DNA of 64,000 nucleotides from CAVRIA01 sp963721115 (GCA_963721115.1 CAVRIA010000005.1:496001-560000); one strand, 5' to 3'. Positions 35,514 through 45,235 are shown, numbered from the stretch's first letter. Program-made: numbers and translations. Notes: generated by a model from the sequence alone, not told the origin.

Positions 35514-37067
35514 ATGTTCTCACGTCTCGGATCGGTCCTCAGCACACTTCGCACGGAGTGGACCTCGAGCTCGAGCGTCCCTCGCTCGCGACCCTGGATA
35601 CTCGCTCTTGCCCTCGTCGTGCTCGTCGCTTGGCAATTCTCCTTCTCCGCCCCCGGCGCGACCGACCCGAAGTTTCGCGTGTGGGCCGCCACGGGTTTGC
35701 ACGCCAACGGGAAGTTCGTGTTCTTCTTGCGACATCTGAACCTCTATCCGCTGGCCACTCGAGCCCCCATCAAAGCAGACACGCGAGAAGAGGCTGAACG
35801 GATTCTCCGGACGCGGCCTCGGTCCCTCGTCATGGATATACATTCCACATTTCGCTCCGGCGACCGCGGGCGCACCCTTCTCTTTCTCGTCGATTCGTTC
35901 TTGCGAGCAAAAACGCTGCATCTGTCAGTACGCCCAGCGACCGTGCTCGCGTGGCTGCTCGCGCTGTGCGGGCTCTTCGTGACGTTCTTCAGGGCGGGCG
36001 CGCCGGCGCTGGGCACGTGCTTGGTGGTGGCACTCGGGAGCAACATCGCAGCGACATACGAGATCTACGGCGCCAATACGCGTTACGGCGGAGCGAATAT
36101 TTTCGGGTGGGCGTTCATCGGTTTGGTGGCGCTGCTGGCGTTGCATGGCGATCTGTTGCTGGGCACGGGCCGGAGACTTCGTCGTTGGGTGTGGCTGGTC
36201 CCGGTCGCCTCCGGCATTCTCGTCGCTTCCATCCGAACGGTACGGTCAGAGCCGACCCCTCTCCTCGCGTCGTGCGTGCTCGTGTATCTGATGCAGCGTT
36301 GGTTGCCATGGTCGAAGCGGCTTTTGCTCGCGGCAGCGCTTGCCGCGAGCTTTTTCCTCGGCACGTCGTGTTGGGATCGATTCTTTCGATTCGAGTTCGA
36401 TCGAGTCGTGGCGACACTCGAGCGCGTGGGGGGGACGCCGTACCCCGGCCCCTACGTCCGGTATCATGAGCTGTGGCACCCCATCTGGTGCGGGCTCGGG
36501 GACTTCGATCGGACTCATGGATATGTGTGGGACGATCGCGCGGCTTACGCGTATGCGATCCCGATCATGCGAGACGAGTATCACGTCGACATACCAAGCA
36601 CCGACGTGAGCTCGAGCTACATCAAGGGCGATCCATGGGACGCTGCGGGTCTCTACCCGAAATTGTTCAGCGAGCTACCTCACTACACCGAGGTGATTCG
36701 GGACAAGATACTCGATGACATCCGCAGCGATCCCAAATGGTATCTGACGATTCTCGGGCAGCGTTTCCGTCGTGTCCTATTCGAAAACGCTCCCGTGCAG
36801 GTGGCATGGGGATCTCACCGCTGGAGGCTTCCCGCCAAGACGGGCGGCTGGCTTCTGCTCGGCGCGCTCGTCGTGTTCGCCTGCCTTCGAGACTCGACCG
36901 GCACCGCGCTCATCTTGTTCACCCTCCCCCTTTGGACCGCGCCGCTCTTCGTGTACTCGGACCGTGGCATGTCATCGTACGCGTCGGTCTCACACTCCGT
37001 GGCAGCCGCTGTCATCGTGGGACGTGTCGTCACGTCGTTGGCGCGTATGCGCCGAAGCAGTAGTTGA
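35514..37067 (+). CDS. Multi-pass membrane protein, unknown function
   Basis: This 517-residue integral membrane protein has roughly eight hydrophobic segments: one near residue 30 (ILALALVVLVAWQFSF), a cluster between about 135 and 290, and two close to the C-terminus. The soluble loop at about 300-420 contains aromatic-rich blocks (YHELWHPIWCGLGDFDRTHG, DRAAYAYAIP). The layout resembles glycosyltransferase-C-like or O-antigen-type membrane proteins, but I see no diagnostic motif. Base composition is less GC-rich than the neighbours, which suggests a transferred gene. Its 3' end converges on and overlaps the DUF6311 gene. Confidence 0.65.
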   Translation: MFSRLGSVLSTLRTEWTSSSSVPRSRPWILALALVVLVAWQFSFSAPGATDPKFRVWAATGLHANGKFVFFLRHLNLYPLATRAPIKADTREEAERILRTRPRSLVMDIHSTFRSGDRGRTLLFLVDSFLRAKTLHLSVRPATVLAWLLALCGLFVTFFRAGAPALGTCLVVALGSNIAATYEIYGANTRYGGANIFGWAFIGLVALLALHGDLLLGTGRRLRRWVWLVPVASGILVASIRTVRSEPTPLLASCVLVYLMQRWLPWSKRLLLAAALAASFFLGTSCWDRFFRFEFDRVVATLERVGGTPYPGPYVRYHELWHPIWCGLGDFDRTHGYVWDDRAAYAYAIPIMRDEYHVDIPSTDVSSSYIKGDPWDAAGLYPKLFSELPHYTEVIRDKILDDIRSDPKWYLTILGQRFRRVLFENAPVQVAWGSHRWRLPAKTGGWLLLGALVVFACLRDSTGTALILFTLPLWTAPLFVYSDRGMSSYASVSHSVAAAVIVGRVVTSLARMRRSSS

Positions 37068-38810
37068 CCTCGAACCATTCGCCGATGCGGTGCGGCGGCA
37101 ACCCCGCGCGGAGGTGCCGCAGGACATTCATCGTCTCCCGAGAACTGTGGCGGAGGTGCTTTGCGCGGAGGATCGAAGGGGGCGGCGGCGCAGACCTCGA
37201 AGTGGTCGATCTCGTGACAGGAGAAGTTCCTGAGCGAAGCCAGCTTCTTTTTCGGGAGAATCCTCGGTTGGAGGACGTAAAGGGTCGCGGGCTCCGGGCG
37301 ATCCTCCGACAGGGCCAGCCGGGTCTCCCTGCAGGCCGCTTGAATCTCCGCCCGCGGGGCACGCGACACGGCCCCGACGTTGATGCTCATGCGCTGGCCG
37401 GCGGCATAGAAAATGAAGTCCTGCACCAGCCCCGGCCCGAACAGATGGTTGGGGCCGCACAGTTTCCCGCTTCCCTGGGGCCAGAGCACCAGATGCCGGA
37501 ACCCATGCCCCGCCGTTCGCCAGAAGGGATCGGCACCCACCTGGGGGATGGGTCGGCTCACGGGAACGTTCAGGGACCAATACGGCTTCAGGTCGTACGC
37601 TTGGAGACCGAGCAGCAGAAGAAGAAACCCGGTGGCCGCCCGTGAGGGAAACGCGCGGCGATATCTCCAGAGGAGAAAGAGGACGACGCAATAGTAGAGC
37701 GGCCAGGAGAAACGCCCGCTGGCGCGGAATGCGCCGGAAACCGGTCCGAGCCACCGGAACAGGGGGCTGAAGAGGGCGAGAGAGAACAGCCAGAGACCCG
37801 TGGTCGTCACGAGCAGCGGAAAATACGGGCTGCTCGGGAGCCAGGGACCCGACCATGTGCGATCGTTCGCGCCACCGTCGAACACCGTGCGCTTCACCCA
37901 GGCGGCGAGCAGAATCGCGGGGATCAGAGCGATTCCCAGCCCGACGAAGTCGAACGCCTCGCCGGGGGATCCGATCACGCCGATTTGCGGCGCGAGCGCG
38001 GTCTTCCCCGCCGAGTCGAAGAAGCCGGTGAGGTTCCCGGCATAGCGGCCGAATCCGCCTTCCTCGACCGAACCCAGCACCAGGTATCCGAACACCCACC
38101 AACCCAGAACCGCGAGAACGATCTGAAGAAGCGTCCAGAAGACGAAAGAGGATGCGACCTCGGCCCTTTCCCGCCATCGCCGGGCGAACAGAGGCAGCGA
38201 CATGACGAACGTCATCGCCCAGAGATACGGGTGGGTGACGGCGGCGAGAAGGTTCAGAGCAGTGGCCTTGCGGCGGCAGACCCCGGAGGATTCCGGCGAT
38301 CTGGCGCTCGAGACATTCCAGAGGATCAGCGAGAGCACCATCCAATGCGAACAGAGAGCGATGTGGACGACCCGGTTCAGAAGGGCGGGAGCCACCATCA
38401 GAAATGCGGCGGTCAGCATCGAATGAAGCCGATCCCGCGAGAGCAGCATCATGATTCTGAAGCCGAGGAAACCCTGCAGGAAGAAACACAGCAGGAGGTA
38501 GAAGCCGAAGTACTGAAAGGAACGGGGCAGCCACGGGTCGAAGATCTTGCAGATCAGGGCCAGCCAGGGAATCGAATCGGTGAGTCCGGTCGACGTGCCG
38601 ACCGGATGGAGGAGGTTGGAGAAGTATCCGATGGGAAACCGCCAAGAGTCCCAACGGTAGAAGCTCCACCCCTGCAGGTAGTGGGGCCAGTCTCCGGTCT
38701 GCATCCAGCCGACGTTCCCCGGATCGAGGACGGAAAGGCGAACGCGGGCGTGAAACACCAGGAGGGCCAGGAGCCCCAGGATCGCCATGGAGAGACGGTT
38801 GGTTCTCATC
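37030..38810 (-). CDS. DUF6311 multi-pass membrane protein
   Basis: This is about 590 residues. The N-terminal half has typical DUF6311 blocks: GDWPHYLQGWSFYRWDSW, then TGLTDSIPWLALICKI and FQYFGFYLLLCFFLQGFLG, followed by many membrane helices; the family is thought to be GT-C-like and linked to surface glycans. The ATG at 38810 is preferred over the longer frame. In one frame the 3' end runs to 36815 through unlikely sequence. Shifting frame near 37165 gives a more natural tail (HRIGEWFEVNYCFGAYAP) stopping at 37030, so I end it there. It follows the glycosyltransferase gene by 30 bp in one operon. Confidence 0.75.
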
Positions 38811-38840
38811 GGGTTCCGGTGCGGGGGAATAGATCGGGTT

Positions 38841-39563
38841 TCACACCCCGTCGCGGCGGAGTCTCTCGCGGACCAGGTCCGTGAAGGCATTCCATCCGTC
38901 CGCGACGATCTTCATCCGGCTGGTACGCCGGTCGGTGAAACGAACCGGGATCTCCACGATCCCGAGGCCCGCGCGCTTCATGGCGAGGACGAGCTGGATC
39001 TGGAAGAAGGCGCCCGGGGAGTCCATCCGGTCGAGGCGGGAGCGCACGGGCGCCGTTCGGAACAGCTGGCTTCCCTGCGTGTCCCTCACGTGCATCCCGA
39101 AAAGGAGTCTCAACAAGCCCTGAAGGACCGCCGAGACGAGTCTCCGCGCAAGGGGTCGGGTGATCCGGCTGTCCGGGTGTCCCTTCGAGCCGATGACCAT
39201 GCCCGTGTCGGGAGTCAGCGCCTCGAGAGATTCCCGCACCACATCGACACCGAAAGGGAGGTCGATCGAGTAGAACATCGCGAGGTCGAACCGGGCATGC
39301 CGGATGCCCTCGCGAATCGCGCGGCCCAGTCCGCGGCTCTCCAGCCTCAGCACGCGCAAGGCCGGTCGCTCGCCGATCAGCGACTGCGCGATGGCCGTCG
39401 TGGCGTCCGTGCTGCCGTTGTCGACCAGCAGCACTTCGAAATCGGACAGGATTTCGGGCCGAAGAGACTCGAGGCAGGCAAGGAGGGCGTCGAGGGCGGA
39501 GACCAGCTGATCCTGCTCGTTGTGCACCGGAACGATGAGCGAAAGGCCCGCAGACGAAGCCAT
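38841..39563 (-). CDS. Family 2 glycosyltransferase (dolichyl-phosphate mannose synthase-like)
   Basis: This 240-residue GT-A fold enzyme has the N-terminal LSLIVPVHNEQDQL strand, the nucleotide-binding Asp in VLLVDNGSTDATT, and the DXD-like region in FYSIDLPFG, with the later SRMKIVADGW acceptor block. The absence of a C-terminal membrane anchor resembles soluble DPM1-type enzymes. It is 11 bp from the acyltransferase gene upstream and 30 bp from the DUF6311 gene downstream. Together they probably build or modify a lipid-linked or surface glycan (inference). Confidence 0.88.
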   Translation of the reverse strand: MASSAGLSLIVPVHNEQDQLVSALDALLACLESLRPEILSDFEVLLVDNGSTDATTAIAQSLIGERPALRVLRLESRGLGRAIREGIRHARFDLAMFYSIDLPFGVDVVRESLEALTPDTGMVIGSKGHPDSRITRPLARRLVSAVLQGLLRLLFGMHVRDTQGSQLFRTAPVRSRLDRMDSPGAFFQIQLVLAMKRAGLGIVEIPVRFTDRRTSRMKIVADGWNAFTDLVRERLRRDGV

Positions 39564-39574
39564 TCACCTCCCGT

Positions 39575-40079
39575 CTAGCGCGACGGATACCCCGACCGGT
39601 CGACGTAGCCGACCAGCCTCGCCGGAGCGCCCTGAACGAGACCGTAGGCCGGCACGTCGCGGGTGACGGTCGAGCCGGCCGCGATCATCGCATACTCGTG
39701 AACGGTGATGCCGCAGAGCACCGTGGCGTTGGCCCCGAACGAGGCGCCCGTCTTGACGAGGGTCGGTATCTTCTTCCAGTCGTTCGGGAAGGCGCGCGGG
39801 TAGGGGTCGTTCGTGAAGGTGACGGCGGGGCCGACGAAGACCAGGTCTTCGAGGGTCACGCCCTCGTAAATGTTCACGCCATTCTGGATCTTGCAGCCGT
39901 CCCCGATGCTCACGTTCGTGTCGACGTAGACGTTGCGGCCGATGTTGCAGGTCCGTCCGATCCGAGCTCCCCTTCGGAGGTGGGCGAGGTGCCAGATCTT
40001 GCTGCCCTCGCCGATCTCCACGTCGTTCCTCGACTTCCGCGGAAGGGTGGACGAAGACGTTCGGAAACCGGTCGATCAT
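39575..40079 (-). CDS. Left-handed beta-helix acetyltransferase (WbbJ/WlbB-like), frameshifted
   Basis: The main frame encodes hexapeptide repeats (IGEGSKIWHLAHLRRGARIG, IGRNVYVDTNVSIGDGCKI) and the typical C-terminal AMIAAGSTVTRDVPAYGLVQ of sugar O- or N-acetyltransferases. The first 18 residues (MIDRFPNVFVHPSAEVEE from ATG 40079) are in a second frame. One base is missing near 40030, where a Glu-Arg-Asn-Asp-Val junction is expected. Joined length is about 168 residues, normal for the UDP-sugar N-acetyltransferase group. It is first in the minus-strand glycan operon. Confidence 0.78.
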
Positions 40080-40230
40080 CAATCGTGCATCGCGGCGATG
40101 ATGTCCGCCGTCACGCTGGCCAGAGGCGGATAGTCGGATAGCTCAGGCTGAAGACGTCATCGTAAAGCATCAGCATGGTGGCGCTTTATCACGGATGTCG
40201 AGAGAACAGCCACATGGTGCCAACACCCGA

Positions 40231-40310
40231 TGCTTCGACAGGCTCAGCATGAGCGGAGCCCCGCCCTGATTTCAAAGGACTTTTTCGCTCGCCCTGAGCT
40301 CGTCGAAGGG
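40231..40310. repeat. CTTCGACGAGCTCAG palindromic repeat
   Basis: TGCTTCGACAGGCTCAGCAT... and ...CTCGCCCTGAGCTCGTCGAA are inverted arms around GATTTCAAAGGACTTTTT. The same palindrome forms the core of the MITE at 26289-26426 and is a common dispersed repeat. The rest of 40080-40353 carries no gene. Confidence 0.7.
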
Positions 40311-40353
40311 CCCTCAGCCTTTTTCAACCGGCTGCCAACCCGCCGATTCGGTT

Positions 40354-40749
40354 TCACTGGTTGGCGAGAACGCGGTATCCCCTGCCGTGCAACAGCTTGT
40401 CGTCGGAGGTGACCAGCTGGAGGTCTAGGGTGGCGGCGGTGGCGGCCAGGAAGCGATCAGCAGGGTCGCGGTGCGGCATTTCGATGCTGCTCAGCGCGCG
40501 CACGACGGCGTTGGTGAGGGGAGCCTCCCTCATGGGCGCCACGCGCAATGCCTCGTCAATCCAGGCGACGATGTCGGTCTGCAATTGAATCCTTCCCCTC
40601 TCGACCAGTACCCGAAGCTCCCAGAGTGAGATCGGTGACAGCCACAGCTCGGACTTCTCGGACCGCAGGGCGTTCTTCACACGCGTGGTGAGCCTCGCCG
40701 GAGCGAGGAGGCTCCACAGCCAGATATGCGTGTCGAGAAGCAGCTTCAT
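40354..40749 (-). CDS. vapC: VapC-type PIN toxin
   Basis: This 131-residue PIN-domain ribonuclease has acidic residues at the usual places: MKLLLDTHIWLWSL (first Asp), LWELRVLVERG (Glu), DPADRFLAATA (Asp plus Arg) and LVTSDDKLL (last Asp). It starts 4 bp inside the antitoxin gene (ATGA overlap 40746-40749), the typical arrangement for type II modules. Confidence 0.88.
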   Translation of the reverse strand: MKLLLDTHIWLWSLLAPARLTTRVKNALRSEKSELWLSPISLWELRVLVERGRIQLQTDIVAWIDEALRVAPMREAPLTNAVVRALSSIEMPHRDPADRFLAATAATLDLQLVTSDDKLLHGRGYRVLANQ

Positions 40750-40988
40750 TCACGCTCCGCCTCCCACTCGGCGAAGTCGCTGCTCGGGCCCACGACGTCG
40801 CCGACGATACGCGCCGTCCCCTCCATCGATCCGATCCACTGCCGGGGACGCTCGGGCGTTCCGGGTGGAACGACGTCGGCGATCGGTTTGCCGAAGCGCG
40901 TAACCCGAACCGGCTTGCCGGTCTTGCGCACGCGCTCCAACACCGAAAGGCACGTCGCCTTGAACTTCGAGATCGCCATCGTCTCCAT
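40746..40988 (-). CDS. Phd/YefM-type antitoxin
   Basis: This 80-residue antitoxin has the Phd/YefM N-terminal fold, METMAISKFKATCLSVLERV, followed by RVTRFGKPIADVVPP, and a C-terminal tail (MEGTARIVGDVVGPSSDFAE) that would wrap the toxin. The start is ATG 40988 or 40979. The frame is open further upstream but through the operator. It is coupled to vapC by an ATGA overlap. A repeated motif 12-35 bases upstream is a likely autoregulation site. Confidence 0.85.
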   Translation of the reverse strand: METMAISKFKATCLSVLERVRKTGKPVRVTRFGKPIADVVPPGTPERPRQWIGSMEGTARIVGDVVGPSSDFAEWEAERE

Positions 40989-41000
40989 CGGCGCCAATCT

Positions 41001-41023
41001 ACCATGGTCAACAACCATGGTCA
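41001..41023. promoter_or_regulatory. Candidate antitoxin operator
   Basis: ACCATGGTCA occurs twice, at 41001-41010 and 41014-41023, 13 bp apart, and each copy contains the palindrome ACCATGGT. Its position just upstream of the antitoxin start and the paired arrangement fit a binding site for the Phd/YefM-VapC complex. Confidence 0.5.
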
Positions 41024-41118
41024 AAATATTCTGCGGAGCGGTCGACACCTGCATGTCGCTGAACGCGCGACTTCGCCGTCTTCTGTCGGGATCGGTGAGG
41101 GCGACGCGAGGCCCTGCG

Positions 41119-41540
41119 ATGCGAATTCATCTCATCGAGCTGCGTGACCGTCGCATGGGTCTCGCCAGCCAGTGGGTCGAGAGCCTGATGCTGCCGATCC
41201 TCGCCGTATGGGCCGAGCGACTCGGCTGGGAAGCGCAGCGTGTCGTTCACGGAGGTGGCGGACGTCGACTACGCGCACGACCGTGACGTCGTGGCGCTGA
41301 GCGTCTACACCTTCCTCGCCCCGGCGGGCTACGCGGTGGCGCGGACGTTCAGGGAGCGGGGCAAGCTCGTCATCATCGGCGGCCCGCACGCGAAGGGGTG
41401 TCTCGACGAGGTGAAGGAACACGCCGATCTCGTCTTCGATCGCTGCGACGAATCCGTCTGGTGCGAGACGCTGCGCGCGATCGAGGCGGGCGCGATCGCA
41501 CCGCGCCCGGGGCCCGGCCGGTTCGTGCCCTCGCCCGACG
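41119..41540 (+). pseudogene. N-terminal fragment of a B12-binding radical SAM-type protein
   Basis: From the ATG at 41119 the frame reads MRIHLIELRDRRMGLASQWV..., the start of a cobalamin-binding domain. A shift near 41240 leads into VSFTEVADVDYAHDRDVVAL, then LSVYTFLAPAGYAVARTFRE, RGKLVIIGGPHAKG and HADLVFDRCDESVW, the typical B12-binding Rossmann part of B12-binding radical SAM enzymes. At about 41540 the similarity stops and an unrelated Cys-rich fragment begins in the opposite sense. The radical SAM domain with its CxxxCxxC is missing, so this is a truncated gene. Confidence 0.6.
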
Positions 41541-41544
41541 GACT

Positions 41545-41690
41545 GCTTATCCTCCGGGCACACGTCGCCGTCCTCGCAGGCGCCGCTTTCGAACCGACAC
41601 GTCGCCGAACAGCTGTCGCCAGCGACGGTGTTGCCGTCGTCGCAGTCCTCGTCGGGATCGAGGATGCCGTCCCCGCACACCTCCAGGGGA
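41545..41690 (-). pseudogene. DUF4215 Cys-rich repeat fragment
   Basis: A minus-strand stretch reads VCGDGILDPDEDCDDGNTVA then GDSCSATCRFESGACEDGDV. The CGDG...E.CDDGN...D.CSA.C pattern is the DUF4215 repeat of large extracellular deltaproteobacterial proteins. It has no start, no stop in phase and no flanking domains, so it is a short relic between the radical SAM fragment and the SDR gene. Confidence 0.6.
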
Positions 41691-41769
41691 GCGCCGCGGA
41701 ACCAGGGTCGAGCGCCCGTGCAGGCGAGACGCCCGCACCACAAGGCGGGCGGCAGCGGCGGTGCGGGTC

Positions 41770-42555
41770 TCACAGCCCCGGCGGGTCGAAGGGCCAGTTC
41801 GAGGTCTCGGAGCCGCCGTCGATCTCGAACACCTTGCCGGTGACCCAGCTCGACGCGGGGGAGGCGAGATAGAGCGCGGCGAGGGCGATGTCCTCGACCG
41901 TGCCGATGCGCCGCATGGGCGTCAGCGCCTCCATCTTGCCGCGCAGCTCGTCGTTCAGGAACGGCGCCAGGGCCGAGGTCTCGACCGAGCCGACGGCGAT
42001 GGCGTTGACGCGCACGCGCGGGGCGAACTCGTGCGCCAGGATGCGGGTCATGAACGACAGCGCCGCCTTGGCGGTGCCGTAGGCGACGAAGCCGGGAATC
42101 GGATAGCGCCCGGCGCCCGAGGAGATGTTCAGCACCGCGCCGCCCCCGCCCTTCAGCATGTGCGGCACCGCGAAGCGGGTCGCCAGAAAGGCCGACGTGA
42201 CGTTGAAGCGGAACGCCTCCTCGAACACCTTCTCGCTGGTGCGCAGCGCCTCGCGCGGCGGCGTGCCGCCGGCGTTGTTGACCAGGACGTCGACGCGGCC
42301 GAAGGCCTCCATCGCGCGCGCCACCACGTTTTCGAGCTGGGCTCGATCGGTGACGTCGCAGGGCACCGCCAGCGCCCGCCGCCCGAAGCCGCGCGCCTGC
42401 TCGGCCACCGCCTCGATCTGCTCGACCGTGCGCGCCGCGCACACCACGTCCGCCCCCATCTCCGCGAACGCCAGCGCGATCCCCGCGCCGATGCCGCGCC
42501 CGGCCCCGGTCACGATCGCCACCTTGTCCGTCAGCTTGAACCGATCCAGAATCAT
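41770..42555 (-). CDS. SDR family oxidoreductase
   Basis: This 261-residue classical SDR has TGAGRGIG at about residues 16-23, NNAGG near 93, NISSGAGRYP with the catalytic Ser, YGTAKAAL with Tyr and Lys, and the C-terminal SSWVTGKVFEIDGGSE of FabG-like enzymes. It is a probable NAD(P)-dependent 3-hydroxyacyl or alcohol dehydrogenase. The ATG at 42555 follows AGGAGGACGA at normal spacing. The next gene upstream is an LLM oxidoreductase 90 bp away in the same direction, so the two may be cotranscribed. Confidence 0.92.
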   Translation of the reverse strand: MILDRFKLTDKVAIVTGAGRGIGAGIALAFAEMGADVVCAARTVEQIEAVAEQARGFGRRALAVPCDVTDRAQLENVVARAMEAFGRVDVLVNNAGGTPPREALRTSEKVFEEAFRFNVTSAFLATRFAVPHMLKGGGGAVLNISSGAGRYPIPGFVAYGTAKAALSFMTRILAHEFAPRVRVNAIAVGSVETSALAPFLNDELRGKMEALTPMRRIGTVEDIALAALYLASPASSWVTGKVFEIDGGSETSNWPFDPPGL

Positions 42556-42645
42556 CGTCGTCCTCCTGCGCCCGGTCTTCCCTTCCCGAATACCCCAGCG
42601 CCACTCTCTTGTCGCGAGCTCTGCGTCCCCTCTTCTCGCCGTCCG

Positions 42646-43770
42646 TCAGAGGCGCCGCAAGCGGCGCATGAGGCGCGCGAACCGCCAGACTCCGCGCGCG
42701 CCGGCGCCGCTGAAGCTGGCGCCGGCGTTGGCGAGGATGAAGTGCGTACAGCCCGCCTCGACCAGCGGCGCGGCCTCGTCGCAGATCTCCTGCACGCTGC
42801 CCGCGTACAGCAGGGTCAGCAGGAGCGCGGGCGTCATGCGGGCGGCGGCCTGGTCGATCTGCTCGGCGGTGACGCGCGTCGGCACAAGATCGAGAAAGCC
42901 GCCGTGCCCGCCGCCGAGCGGATGCTCGAGGCCATGCGCGCGCCACGCCTCCGCCGGCGCACCGAGGGCCATGCTCGCGCAGACGCGGCTCTTCATCGCC
43001 GTCTCGAGCACCTGCTCGCGGCTGTCGCCCACCGCGACCAACATCGTCTGGGTGGCGGTGAAGCCGTCGAGGGTCCGCCCCGACTCCTCGGCGGCGCCGC
43101 GGATGATCCCGAGACGCCGCGCGTACTCGTCGGCCGATACCTTCTGGCCCGGTAGCCAGCCGTCGGCGAAACGCCCGGTCAGACGCAGCATGCGCGGGAA
43201 ATGGGCGGCGACGAACAGGCGCGGCGGCTTGCCTTTGTAGAGCGGCAGCCCGAACACGGCGTCGCGCAGCTCCCAGAAACGCCCCGGGTAGCTGACCGGC
43301 GCCCCACCGCTACTCCACAGGAGCCGGATGATCGCCAACGCCTCCTCGAGGCGTTCGACGTTGTGCCCGTAGGGCAGCCCGTACGGTTCGGTGTTCTCGC
43401 GGATGCCGTTGCCGATTCCCAGGATCGCGCGGCCTTTCGAAAGGTGGTCGAGGGTGACGAACGACTGCGCCAGCGACATCGGGTGTCGGCGAATGCTCTC
43501 GGTCACCGACGTGCCGAGGTCGACGCCCCGCAGGCGAGTCGCCGTGACCGCGAGCACCTGGAGCGGGTCGAAGAGCGCATCGAGCGACGGCACGACGCGC
43601 GCCGCGGCGGTGACCTCCGGGCGCCACACCTCCGCGGGCGTGAAGCTCATGAAGTGATCCGGCACCCACACGGCCGACGCCCCCATCAACCGTGCCAGGC
43701 GCATGTTGAGGCGCGACAACCAGAGCGGATGCACGCACGCGTCCTGATAGCCGACCGTCACTCGTCCCAT
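42646..43770 (-). CDS. LLM class F420-type oxidoreductase
   Basis: This 374-residue luciferase-like monooxygenase/reductase has the barrel N-terminus VTVGYQDACVHPLWLSRL, the conserved GASAVWVPDHFMSF, then LGTSVTESIRRHPMSLAQSF and GRAILGIGNGIRENTEPYG, which align with F420-binding LLM proteins such as the TIGR03857 group. The longer open frame is dropped because the ATG at 43770 starts the conserved strand directly. The substrate is unknown. The neighbouring SDR suggests a shared catabolic pathway. Confidence 0.88.
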   Translation of the reverse strand: MGRVTVGYQDACVHPLWLSRLNMRLARLMGASAVWVPDHFMSFTPAEVWRPEVTAAARVVPSLDALFDPLQVLAVTATRLRGVDLGTSVTESIRRHPMSLAQSFVTLDHLSKGRAILGIGNGIRENTEPYGLPYGHNVERLEEALAIIRLLWSSGGAPVSYPGRFWELRDAVFGLPLYKGKPPRLFVAAHFPRMLRLTGRFADGWLPGQKVSADEYARRLGIIRGAAEESGRTLDGFTATQTMLVAVGDSREQVLETAMKSRVCASMALGAPAEAWRAHGLEHPLGGGHGGFLDLVPTRVTAEQIDQAAARMTPALLLTLLYAGSVQEICDEAAPLVEAGCTHFILANAGASFSGAGARGVWRFARLMRRLRRL

Positions 43771-43884
43771 CGTGTTGCGACTCCGCACCGCGTCCGTACC
43801 ACGGGAGGCGCAGCCGCGCACGCGCGAGGACGCGAGGAGAGGGGCGTGACCATGACCAGGGCAGGTTGTTGGGCTGTCAATCGG

Positions 43885-43985
43885 CGAGAAACTTTCGGAG
43901 CAGGCTGAGGCTGAGGCTTACTTAGGCTGAGGCTGAGGATTCGCTTCCCTAAGCCTCAGCCTAAGCCTCAGCCCGAGCCTTCGCT
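43885..43985. repeat. AGGCTGAGGCTTA hairpin repeat, single copy
   Basis: GAGAAACTTTCGGAGCAGGC leads into AGGCTGAGGCTGAGGCTTAC, and the opposite arm CTAAGCCTCAGCCTAAGCC follows after GATTCGCTTCC. The flank GAGAAAC...GGAGCAGGCTGAGG matches the copy at 4.7 kb, so this is another member of the family in the 17.2-18.2 kb array. The remaining bases from 43771 to 44105 contain GTTGTTGG and CACCGGTCAC-type motifs and no gene. Confidence 0.7.
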
Positions 43986-44105
43986 TTGCCGACGAATCGG
44001 TAACCCAACAGATTTGTCGCACAAAGCCTGGTCACCGGTCACCGGTCACGCCCCTCTTCCTTGCATGTGCGCCGCGAGGCGGACAAAAGGAATCCGGAGG
44101 TGGCG

Positions 44106-45169
44106 ATGGCGTATCGAGTGATCCAGTGGGCGACCGGCAACGTCGGGCGCGCGGCGGTGCAGGGAATCCTCTCGCATCCCGAGCTCGAGCTGGCCGGCGC
44201 CTGGGTGCACGGCGCGGACAAGGCGGGACGCGACGTGGGCGAGGTCTGCGGCCTCGATCCGATCGGCATCAGAGCCACGTCCGACATCGATGAGATCCTC
44301 GCCCTGCCGGCCGACTGCGTGCTCTACAGCCCGCTACTACCGCAACTCGATGAGGTCGTCCGCCTGCTCGAGTCGGGCAAGAACGTGGTCACGCCCGTCG
44401 GCTGGTTCTACCCGTTCCACACCCCAGGCGTCGCCCAGCTCGAAGCGGCGTGCCGGGCCGGCGGCGTCTCGCTGCACGGCACCGGCCTGCACCCGGGCGG
44501 CATCACCGAGCTTCTGCCGCTGACGCGTGTCGGCCCTGTGCCGCAACGTCCGCCACGTGCGCGCCGAGGAGTTCTCCGACATCCGCGTCTACCGCGCCGA
44601 GCTCGTCGTGCGCGAGGTGATGCTGTTCGGCAAGTCCCCCGAAGAGGCGAGCGCCAGCCCGATGCTCGACCTGCTCGGTTTCGGCTTCGGCCAGTCGATC
44701 GACATGCTGGCCGCGGCGCTCGGCATGCGACTCGACGAGCGCAAGGCGACGATGCACGAGATGGCCGTGGCCACGGCACCGATCGAGACGCCGGTGGGCG
44801 TCCTCGCGCCGGGCACCGTGGCCGCGCAGCGCTTCGCCTGGCAGGGCCTGGTCGGCGGCGAGCCGGTCATCACCGTGCGCGTCAACTGGCTGATGGGCGA
44901 GCGGCACCTCGATCCGCCGTGGACGATCGGCGGCGAGCGCTTCGAGGTCGAGGTGGAGGGCGACCCGTCGATCCACCTCACCCTGCGCGGCCTGCAGCCG
45001 CCCTACGAGCACGCCGACCTCGACCGCAACCCGGGGATCGTGGCCACGGCGATGCACTGCGTGAACTCGATCCCGGCGCTGTGCGAGGCGCCAGCCGGGG
45101 ATCCGCACCTATCTCGACATGCCGCTGGTCAGCGGCCGCGCCGACGCGCGGCTGAGGAGAGGGGCGTGA
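44106..45169 (+). CDS. Dihydrodipicolinate reductase-like NAD(P)-binding protein, two frameshifts
   Basis: The N-terminus AYRVIQWATGNVGRAAVQGI is the Rossmann motif of the DapB-like/2,4-diaminopentanoate dehydrogenase-type family common in actinobacteria and environmental proteobacteria. The first frame ends after GLHPGGITELLPL (near 44525). The second carries LCRNVRHVRAEEFSDIRVY to NPGIVATAMHCVNSIPALCE. The third, from about 45090, ends with GIRTYLDMPLVSGRADARL and TGA 45167-45169. All three match one protein of about 355 residues, so single-base errors in GC runs are likely. Function is an NAD(P)H-dependent reductase or amine dehydrogenase of unknown substrate. Confidence 0.78.
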
Positions 45170-45235
45170 CCGGTGACTGGCGCTTTGCCGAATCAAGCCG
45201 TGGAATCCGGATTCGTGCAGGGGTAGATTGCCGGC

